DNA from: Multifurca ochricompacta
Taxonomy: Eukaryota; Basidiomycota; Agaricomycetes; Russulales; Russulaceae
Assembly: GCA_022496185.1 (NCBI GenBank)
Contig: WTXG01000370.1
Location: 1-29,365 of the forward strand
DNA length: 29,365 nucleotides
Direction of reading: 5' to 3'
Below are positions 27,078 through 29,365 of this stretch, in pieces (position 1 is the stretch's first letter; each line of letters begins with the position of its first letter). Position numbers and translations under genes: made by a program. The notes under the pieces are model-generated. The model searched no databases and was not told where the DNA came from. It saw only the letters and a program-made list of their open reading frames with translations.

Positions 27078-28276
27078 CCAACTCCAGATAGTCGTCAGCT
27101 ACATTACGGTCATCCATGCCGTATGACTCCAGCTCCTGCGGGCATGCGTGGGTACGAAGGAATCCATATGGGCCGCGCTGGCCACAGGCGCGGCACAAAT
27201 CGTAGACAGGGCAGTCGATCTCTTTATGCCCAGCGTTGTGACGAAGACACTTGCCGCACCAGCCTGACGGGTTGGTGATCGTTGGGGCCACCCCTACTCG
27301 TCGGAAGATACAGTGTCGGCTCCAGTGGAGATTGCTACGGCAGTGGCGACACCATTTGCGATTAAGCGGGCAGTTCCAGCTGATGTGGTACCTGCTGTCG
27401 CAACGCCAGCAAGTCTCTCCACGGGGGTTTTCATGCAGGCGTGGCATCTCAAGTCGACTCGGCAGCAGCGTCGGGGCCGCGCCCAAGGTTCGAGGGGGGA
27501 GGGGTCGCGCATAAGTGTCGGCGTACCTTTCAGCGATTGTTTGATACGCATCTCCTTTCTCCAACCTCTTCCTGATCTCCACGATCTCCTGTTCCAACTG
27601 GAACATACCATTCGTCAGCCTGGCCATCATCTTCGCGTGCTCTTTGTACTGCTGGTTCAATGTCCTTCGCAACGTGATGTTCTTCCTCAACCTCATGACT
27701 TCCGCCTTCAGGTGCGGGAGCCTCATGTCGTTCACCACTTCATCAATCGCAAAGGCGCGGCAGTCTTCCGCGGCAAGGTGGCCCAACTGCTCGTCGGTCA
27801 GCGTGTGATGAAGTCGACCCGTGTACCTTTCATCCAGATAAACGGGAGCTCCGTAGACTGGCCCATTCTTCTTCATACATCCCGCCACGTCCATTCCTCC
27901 ATTGGTGTAGTAGATGTATTTTGCGATGGCCGTGGTTCCGTCGGCCATGGTGATTTCTAAGGGAAAATACATTGAGGAATTGGGGTTATTGGGAATGAAA
28001 GGGAACTCGGGGGCTTCATCGTCAATCTCTCCGTTGAGTAGGTCGTTGGGGTGGGGGTCTTCGCTGTGAGTGAAGTCGTCGTTTGGGTTTGGGGATTGGT
28101 TCTTGACACGGGCTCCGCAGCTTCATAGTCGATGGGGGAGGAGGGACGAGTGGACGGATGAGCAGACGGGAAGTTTTCGACGACATTCATGGGAGAGGTA
28201 AAGGCGTCGACGGCGCAGAGGCGGCGATGAAAGACATAATGGATTGTTCTGTGGTAGTAATTCGCTGGGGGAGCAT
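27078..28276 (-). pseudogene. Element C ORF3: coiled-coil, four-zinc-knuckle protein (interrupted)
   Basis: Second copy of the third ORF. It has an ATG at 28276-28274, again 37 nt past the pol stop (28313-28315). An indel in the GCC-rich stretch near 28220 and one near 28110 shift the N-terminal frame. From MYFPLEITMADGT (27972) onward the frame is continuous through the coiled coil and all four Cys/His motifs: CWRC..H..C, CRHC..H..C, CGKC..H..C and CRAC..HAC. This copy shows that the two pieces in element A belong to one protein. The frame is cut at LELV by element D. Most differences from copy A in the knuckles are conservative (SK to SR, CCS to CRS, RQV to RRV), which hints at constraint. 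Confidence 0.85.
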
Positions 28277-28312
28277 ATACTGGGGGATTCACGAGAGTCT
28301 GGGACTGTTCTT

Positions 28313-29365
28313 TTAACTGTTTTTGGGCGCCTCTGGGTGCCTGGTATGGAACTCTGTGATAAGGACCGGGGCAAAGATATCTCCGGCCGGTTCCCATGAG
28401 TTGTCAGAGGGTGGGAATCCCTTCCACTTGATTAGGTATACATTTGCGCCCTCGGCCTTGTCGCTTGGAGTCTAGAATGCGTTCCACTTCCCATTCTGCT
28501 TCTCCATCGATAAGGTCAGGTGGGGGTCTCGAGAAGTTTTCTCCATGCAGGGACGTTTCCTTATATGGTGTGAGCAGTCTGGCATGGAAGACTGGATGAA
28601 TGCGCCATGTAGGGGGGAGTTCAAGTTCATATGACACATCTGACAGCTTCCTTGTTATTTTGAAAGGTCCGTGACATCGGGGCGCCAATTTGGCTGTTGG
28701 ATGTGACGTGTGGATGTTCTTCCCTTCCAACCACACTAGGTCATTGGTCCGATAAGGCGTGAACCTTGTCTGCTTCTCTGCCAGGGTCTTTTGGCCTTCA
28801 ACAGGTTCTCATTGGCCGATTTCCTGATCTCTTCCCATTGGTGATACGCCGTGGCTGAAGGGACGTTTACTGATTTTCCTGTCCATGTGGCTCGAGGTGT
28901 CCATCCATGATAAGTGAAAATGGGGAGTGTTTTGTAGTGCCATTGGGCCAGGAGTTGTGTGGAATTCTGCCATTGCAAGCCAGTCCGCCAATCGTCCTGA
29001 CGTCCATTACACCAAAAGCGAAGATACTGCTCAAGCACTGATTTGTTCCTTTCTGATTGTCCATCTGTCTGTGGGTGATATGCCGTAGAGATGTTTTGGG
29101 CGATATTCAGCATTTGCAGAGTGCTCTGGCGAACGGGATGTGAAGCGTGGGTCACGGTCTGAGATAATCTTTTCGGGGAGACCATAGTGTCTGTAGACAT
29201 GATCAGGTAGAGTTTGGCCACTCCTTCTGCTGTAATGGATCATTGCAGGGTATGAACAGTGCCGCTTTTGAGCAATCGTGGTCAGTGATGGTCAGGATTG
29301 AATCAAAACCTCTGGAAGTAGGGAGTTTAACTATGAAGTCCATGGCGATGGTCTGGAATGGTTGT
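28313..29365 (-). pseudogene. Element C integrase and chromodomain, many small deletions, cut by window edge
   Basis: Aligned to element A 1645-2712. Catalytic motifs remain recognisable in separate frames: [10 protein letters not shown] near 29140, TDGQSER near 29050, and the chromodomain linker LLTPYKETSLHGENF and EAEWEVERILDSKRQ at 28450-28560. Many single-base deletions relative to A split it into short frames, for example near 29200, 29115, 29035, 28960, 28905 and 28800; a loss near 28438 breaks the chromodomain. The rest of pol, gag and the 5' LTR of C should lie to the right of the window. Confidence 0.88.

Noticed and set aside
1..29365. CRISPR array, rRNA, tRNA gene or host operon
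   Set aside because: No regularly spaced repeat-spacer pattern, no rRNA motifs and no cloverleaf were seen; everything supported belongs to mobile elements.

Overview
The window holds no host gene, tRNA or rRNA that I can support. It is a block of retrotransposons inserted into one another and looks like a heterochromatic repeat island of a filamentous fungus. Two features suggest a basidiomycete (probably Agaricomycetes): the gag family at 12.4-14.4 kb, and chromodomain-tailed Ty3/Gypsy integrases (chromoviruses). The organism call is inference from family resemblance only.

Layout. (1) 1-7846: Gypsy element A, minus strand. It has a partial 3' LTR (1-345), polypurine tract, an extra third ORF (377-1608), integrase with chromodomain (1645-2809), a solo LTR inserted in pol (2810-3415, TSD CCACA), RNase H-RT (3416-5321), a broken protease, gag (5726-7236), a primer-binding site and the 5' LTR (7256-7846). 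(2) 7847-about 12365: Ty1/Copia element E, minus strand, with its RT cut by element A. (3) About 12366-14857: an older Gypsy-like element F, minus strand. Its gag is split by a 588-bp non-autonomous hAT transposon (12911-13498, 8-bp TSD CTTATAGT). (4) 14858-19320: Gypsy element B, plus strand, same lineage as A, carrying TGA nonsense codons and cut in pol at 19320. (5) 19321-19966 plus 27078-29365: element C, minus strand, sister of A, inserted in B. (6) 19967-27077: element D, plus strand, complete, 7,111 bp. Its 707-bp LTRs show no difference and it has a perfect TSD (CCAAC). It sits inside the third ORF of C.

Nesting order: D in C in B in F; solo LTR in A in E in F; hAT in F. Removing D with one TSD copy restores an uninterrupted reading frame in C. 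Removing the solo LTR restores the A pol frame.

Most interesting biology. Both Gypsy families have a primer-binding site that is the exact complement of RNA sequence 33-34 nt downstream of the LTR TATA box (11 nt in A/B, 13 nt in D). This is the arrangement expected for Tf1-type self-primed reverse transcription. The A/B/C family also has a conserved third ORF after integrase (acidic N terminus, coiled coil, four Cys/His zinc-knuckle-like motifs), a gag start that is GTG in a strong context in both copies, a conserved -1 gag-pol overlap, paired hairpins with compensatory changes at the end of U5, and GATA-box arrays in U3. D has an array of TGACG sites on an 11-bp period.
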